Origin: Malus domestica
Taxonomy: Eukaryota > Streptophyta > Magnoliopsida > Rosales > Rosaceae
Assembly (NCBI RefSeq): GCF_042453785.1
Contig: NC_091676.1
Location: forward strand, 1,619,501 to 1,683,500
DNA length: 64,000 bases
Direction of reading: 5' to 3'
In this document: positions 59,318 through 64,000 of the stretch, piece after piece
Position numbering within the stretch: position 1 is the first letter of the stretch
Layout: every line of letters starts with the position of its first letter
Program-made: the position numbers and the translations under genes
The notes under the pieces: generated by a model
What the model was told of the DNA's origin: nothing
The model's database searches: none
What the model saw: the letters and a program-made list of their open reading frames with translations, nothing else

Positions 59318-59544
59318 TGGTATCCAAAGCCAAGTTCTCAATTCGATCTTCAGAATTAATGCTGGAATTCAAAGCGGGGGATGGTCTTGTGAAGGGAGTT
59401 AGAATTTTTTTTGAGGTGGTGGAGATTTCTGTTCGTCGGTGCCGTGTCGGTGTACTTCAATCTCATCTTCATGCTGATTTCTTTGAAGATTTGATGGTAT
59501 CTGTTCTTATTCCTCTATAATTCATACTTTGTTGATTTCAATTC

Positions 59545-59790
59545 AAGGCACGAAGCCATTCTTGAGCACGAAGCTGATTGTCTTTTCCGGTGAAATTGAT
59601 CATGCAAAATTGGTGTTCTCTTGAGTGTATATTGGACAATTGTTGATTGTATAAGCAAGAAATGTTAGGGCACAATGCCATACTCTTGAAAATTGTTTCC
59701 AATTGTTGATATTTGTTGAGTTCTGAGATAATTGAAAAGTTAGGGCACGAAGCCAGATTGTTGAGAAAACTTTGGGGCACGAAGCCAGGT
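59545..59790 (+). repeat. Degenerate 'GGGCACGAAGCCA' repeats in the copia-3 leader
   Basis: Five imperfect copies of a core near 'gggcacgaagccag' at about 59546, 59564, 59668, 59741 and 59773, spaced irregularly (roughly 20-100 bp) between the PBS and gag. Function unknown. Confidence 0.7.
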
Positions 59791-59847
59791 TCATTTTGTA
59801 AATCTTGAAGGTTATTGTTGAATTGGTGTGTATTGATTCTGTGGTTC

Positions 59848-61092
59848 ATGATGGCGTCTTCGTTTAAGATTGATGGTTTGTTAGGCATGTTTACCATTCG
59901 TTTGCAAGAAGACAATTTTGCCAAATGGTCATTTCAATTCTGTTTTGTGCTTGAAGGGTATGATCTGTTCGATCATTTTGATGGTACTAATGTTTGTCCG
60001 CCTAAGTATCTGATTTCTTTGGATGGTGGTGTTACTAAAGAACTCACACAAGCTTATAAGGAATGGATTAAAACTGATAAAGCTTTGTTGAGTTTACTCA
60101 TCGCCATACTTGGTGACGAGGCTATTGAATATGTTGTTGGTAGTAAGACTACATTTGAAGCCTGGACTAATCTTACTGATAGATATGCTACAGTTTCTAG
60201 GGCTCGCATTAATCATCTCAAGACTGAATTCTATACAATCAAGAAAGGGTCCGATTATATTGAGAAATATTTGCTTCGGCTGAAGAATTTGAAAGATCAA
60301 TTGCTTTCTGCAGGGGAAGTGATTTCTGATAATGATTTGATAGTGGTTGCTCTAGCTGGTTTACCTTCTGAGTATAATATCATTCGTACTGTAATTGTTG
60401 CCAGAGAAACACCACTTACTCTTAAAGAATTTCGAGCACAGTTGCTCAGTGCTGAGAGGACTGCTGAAGATTTACCAAGTTCTCTTCATTATCCAATAGC
60501 TGGAATGTACTGTCAAGGAGAGTCTTCGAATTCTGGTGGCTATAATGGTTTTCATGATCACAATACAAGTAATGGGAGGCAGTTTTATCATGGAGAGTCT
60601 TCGAACTCAGGTGGTCAAGTTAGTTCTCATTCTACTGAAAACTATGGTTTTGTGGGGCAATACAACATCTCTAATCCAAGGGGTCATTCGAGTGGGAGCT
60701 TCTCTCAAGCACATATTCCTCAGCAATATAAGTCTCATAGACCTAATAGTAATAATGGTGGTTCCAATGGTTCTCGGTATAATTCCAGATCAAGATTCAA
60801 TGGGGGTTTTAATACCAGACACAATGGAAATAATGGTTTTTCTAGTAGCAGTGGTTCAAACAGTAAATGGGGCTCTTCATGGAACAATTGGAATGGCAAT
60901 ACTGGACAGAAATCTCATGTGATACCCGAATGTCAAATTTGCAGTAAGAGAGGGCACACTGCTCCCAACTGTTATTATAGAAATGAACAGCAGCCTATGG
61001 TTAATCAAGGTATTCCTGAGTGTCAAATTTGTGGCAAGAGAGGTCATGTTGCTCTTAATTGTTTCCATCGAAGCAACTATGCATATCAATGA
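59848..61092 (+). CDS. copia-3 gag
   Basis: Starts MMASSFKIDG (either Met is possible). It has an N-terminal gag domain with the family's LxExNFxxW-like opening (LQEDNFAKW), a long Ser/Asn/Gly-rich linker at about residues 225-370, and two zinc knuckles, CQICSKRGHTAPNC and CQICGKRGHVALNC. It ends at a TGA (61090) where the frame otherwise runs straight into protease, so the stop looks like a Trp-to-stop mutation rather than a designed gag terminus. Confidence 0.85.
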   Translation: MMASSFKIDGLLGMFTIRLQEDNFAKWSFQFCFVLEGYDLFDHFDGTNVCPPKYLISLDGGVTKELTQAYKEWIKTDKALLSLLIAILGDEAIEYVVGSKTTFEAWTNLTDRYATVSRARINHLKTEFYTIKKGSDYIEKYLLRLKNLKDQLLSAGEVISDNDLIVVALAGLPSEYNIIRTVIVARETPLTLKEFRAQLLSAERTAEDLPSSLHYPIAGMYCQGESSNSGGYNGFHDHNTSNGRQFYHGESSNSGGQVSSHSTENYGFVGQYNISNPRGHSSGSFSQAHIPQQYKSHRPNSNNGGSNGSRYNSRSRFNGGFNTRHNGNNGFSSSSGSNSKWGSSWNNWNGNTGQKSHVIPECQICSKRGHTAPNCYYRNEQQPMVNQGIPECQICGKRGHVALNCFHRSNYAYQ

Positions 61093-64000
61093 GCAAATCC
61101 ACCTGCAACATTGACTGCTATGACTGCTCAATCTTCCTCTGATTTTAATGCAAACCAAGCCTGGATTATGGATACTGGTGCTACCCACCACATGACTGAG
61201 GACCTTCATGATCTGAATGTTGTCACACCATTTGAAGGAGATCAACAAATCACAGTTGGAAGTGGAGAATGTCTTCCAGTGAAACATACTGGTTCCAATT
61301 CTCTTCACACTTCTTCTAAAACTTTGAATCTTCTTACTGTGTTACATGTTCCTAATCTTGCAGCTAGTTTATTATCCATTTATACCTTGTGTAAGGATAA
61401 CAAATGCTATGTAATCATGGATGAATTTGGTTTTTGGGTGCAGGACAAGGCAATAAGGGCAATTCTAATGAGAGGAATGAGTAGTGGCGGTCTGTATTAC
61501 ATACCAAAGAGTTTGTTCTTCAAGCACAATCAATTGCGACAGTCTGAATCTTTTCCAAAAGCTTATCTTGGGAAATTGGTGCAAGCTTCCTTATGGCATC
61601 ATAGACTAGGTCATCCTAGTAATGCAGTGTTACATAGTATGCTTTCTCATTCTCAGATTGTGTATAGGTCTGATAAAAATCAACATGTATACAGTGATTG
61701 TTTGAGTGGCAAGATGTCTAGACAAAGTTTTTCTTCTAGTTCTCATATCTCTGTAAGACTTTTTGAAAGGGTTTGTAGTGATGTATGGGGACCATCTCCG
61801 GTTGTATCAATTGAAGGCTATAAATACTATGTGATTTTTGTTGATGACTTTACTAAGTTTACTTGGTTCTTTCCTTTGACTTATAAATCTCAAGTTGCAT
61901 CAGTCTTTGAGCAGTTTTATGCCTTTATTCAGAACCATTTTAAAACCTCAGTACAATACTTTCAATCTGATGGAGGAAGTGAATACATGAGTTCAAATTT
62001 TCAGAAGTTTTTGAAAGCTAGAGGTATTATACATTTAGTTTCTTATCCTTATACCCCTCAACAAAATAGGATGGCTGAGAGGAAACATAGGCACATAATT
62101 GAGACTGCAATCACACTGTTGAATTCAGCTAAGTTACCTCATAATTTCTGGACACATGCATGTATTCATGCTATCTTTCTCATAAATCGAATGTCATGTT
62201 CTTCTCTGGACATGAATTCTCCTTATTTTAAACTCTTTGGAAGTCATCCTGTGTTACATTCTGTTAAAGTGTTTGGGACTGCAGTTTATCCTTATCTTAG
62301 ACCCTATGTAAAGAATAAATTGGAACCAAGAACTGAACAGTGTGTTTTTCTGGGATATATGTTGGGTTACAAAGGTGTGGTCTGCTATCACAGGTCCAGA
62401 AAGAGGTTGTTTATCTCTAGGCATGTTTTTTCCTTTTCACAAACCATGCATAGTTCAAAGCAGACATGATGTTTCATCTTCTTCTACGATCCATCCTATC
62501 ATTGTTCCTTCTGTATTTTCTGTTCAATTTGCAAATTCAGCTAGTATGGTAGAATTGGGTGATCATCACGATTTTGGTCTACTTAGATCTTCTGCAGTAC
62601 ATACTTCTCATTGTGCACATAACAATGGCTCCTCTTCCAGAGTAACATCTGCTAGTTCATTTTCTTTACAGGCTTCATCAAATTCCACTACTCCACTCTC
62701 TTCATCAGCATCTTCACATGCCCTGTTGCCTGTCCCAAGTTTGCCTCACCCTGAGGTACATTCCCATCCTGTTACTTATGCTAATGTACCAGTTAATGAT
62801 GACAATATTGTTGCTTCTCCTCTATCCTTGTCAACTCATCCAATGCAAACAAGATTGAAGACGGGAACCATTTCTCGAAAAGATTACACTGCATGTTCAG
62901 CTAGTACATCTCTTGAATCTTCTGACAATTCATTTGGTTCGAGTGTTTTTCCTTGTCTTGGTTTCACTGATGTCTTTGATATTAAGGAACCTACAGAACC
63001 ATCATCATATAAACAGGCTGTTACTTGTGAACAATGGAGAGAAGCTATGAAAGAGGAATTCAATGCTCTTCATAAACAAGGAACATGGGAACTTGTTCCA
63101 ATGCCTACTAACAAGAATGTCATTGGCAGTAAATGGGTATATAAGATCAAACGAGATCAGAATGGCAAGATATCAAGGTATAAGGCGAGATTAGTAGCTC
63201 AAGGTTTCAGTCAAGAACATAGTTTGGATTATGAAGAAACTTTTAGTCTAGTGGTCAGACACAGTACTGTTCGGATTGTTCTTGCTTTAGCTGCTACAAA
63301 TAAATGGCCTTTAAGGCAATTTGATGTTAAAAATGCATTTCTCCATGAAGATTTGCAGGAAGAGGTTTTCATGAAGCATCCTCAAGGTTTTACAGATTCA
63401 TCTCATCCTGATTATGTCTGTAAATTGATTAAGTCCCTTTATGGCCTTAAACAGGCACCTCGGGCATGGAATTCTAAATTTACAACATACTTGCCTTTTC
63501 TTGGTTTTGTGGTTTCCGAATCAGATACAAGTTTATTTGTCAAGACCCAAGGTGATGCAGTTGTTATTCTTCTTCTCTATGTTGATGATATAATCATCAT
63601 TGGATCTGATTCAGTATTGGTTCAACAAGTTATTTCCAATCTTAGAGAGGTATTTGATATGAAGGATATGGGGGCTCTCACATTTTTTCTTGGATTACAT
63701 ATTACTTACCAAGTGAATGGCGATTTGTTTCTTTCTCAATCGAAATATGCCAAAGACTTGATAAAAAAGGCGGGTATGACTACTTGTAAGCTTTCTCCTA
63801 CTCCTTGTAAACCTCATACACAACTATTGCGAAATGAAGGAACTCCACTCATTGATCCTACTATTTTTCGAAGTTTAGTGGGTGCACTGCAGTATCTGAC
63901 TTTTACCAGGCCTGATATTGCGTTTGCTGTCAATTATGCATGTCAATTCATGTCCAATCCTACTGATGTACATTTTGAGTTAGTCAAACGCATTCTGAGG
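61093..64000 (+). pseudogene. copia-3 pol: protease, integrase, reverse transcriptase (frameshifted, incomplete)
   Basis: Frame 1 (61093-62469) contains protease WIMDTGATHHM, the pre-integrase region (HHRLGHPSNAV) and integrase with SDVWGP, FQSDGGSEY and TPQQNRMAERK. It ends in TGA at 62467. The next frame is open from about 62441 to the window end and carries a Ser/His-rich linker, then reverse transcriptase (SKWVYKIKRDQNG, LYVDDIIIIGSD) and the start of the RNase H connection. So one small indel near 62420-62460 breaks pol. The downstream RNase H is outside the window. Confidence 0.82.

Larger units (their letters stand above)
59121..64000 (+). mobile_element. Ty1/copia retrotransposon (copia-3, RE1-like), cut by the window end
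   Basis: The 5' LTR (59121-59317, 197 bp) starts TGTTGAGATG and ends GTTATCA, with a TATA motif 'ctataaatagg' near 59161. It is followed by a PBS-like TGGTATCCAAAGCC. A leader of about 530 bp with degenerate repeats precedes gag. The 3' LTR and right flank are outside the window. Short LTRs and two zinc knuckles in gag fit the RE1/Retrofit-like group. The coding region has at least one stop and one frameshift. Confidence 0.85.

Overview
The window is plant nuclear DNA. It has spliced genes with GT-AG introns, AT-rich intergenic sequence, microsatellites and many plant transposon families. The gene set (a DELLA regulator, a Bet v 1/major latex protein array, a RALF peptide, a plant atypical dual-specificity phosphatase, a plastid-type phosphohexomutase) and the general character of the repeats suggest a woody eudicot, probably Rosaceae (apple or pear type). 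The species is an inference.

Left part (1-24.2 kb), mostly genic. There is an intronless DELLA gene (44-1963, +), about 9 kb of intergenic DNA with small MITEs, a degenerate minisatellite and a retroposed insert with a 16-bp target duplication. Then come a two-exon At4g22758-like gene (11429-12135, -) with a possible 39-codon upstream ORF, an intronless C2-domain CAR-like gene (16851-17363, +), a seven-exon phosphoglucomutase/phosphomannomutase-family gene (18724-21466, +), and a three-exon USP-domain gene (22584-24157, -) that carries an apparent one-base frameshift. A complete TRIM retroelement with a 5-bp target duplication (TSD) lies between the last two.

Middle part (24.2-45.4 kb), a repeat-rich block around a Bet v 1/MLP cluster. 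Three two-exon MLP genes (30741-31357, 32632-33398, 43981-44544) and one broken MLP copy (34468-35095) all lie on the minus strand. Between the second and third gene are stacked insertions whose borders and TSDs can be read directly: a MULE with a 9-bp TSD carrying a fragment resembling an ALP1-like gene, a CACTA element with a 3-bp TSD carrying an EF-1alpha C-terminal fragment, a Harbinger-like element with a TTA TSD, and a probable solo LTR. A 2.2-kb element flanked by TGTAG, probably a solo LTR, lies upstream at 25.6-27.8 kb.

Right part (45.4-64 kb), three Ty1/copia retrotransposons. The first sits inside the coding exon of a PFA-DSP-type phosphatase gene with a perfect AGCCC TSD. The second splits a RALF peptide precursor gene at its RR/IL processing site and shows no TSD. 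Its polyprotein frame is broken by only one stop codon. The third, of RE1-like type, runs off the right edge. Each of the first two is antisense to the host gene it breaks. The main result is that two adjacent genes, one a signalling phosphatase and one a peptide hormone, were both knocked out by separate copia insertions whose LTR pairs are about 98% identical by eye. On this haplotype both look like recent losses.
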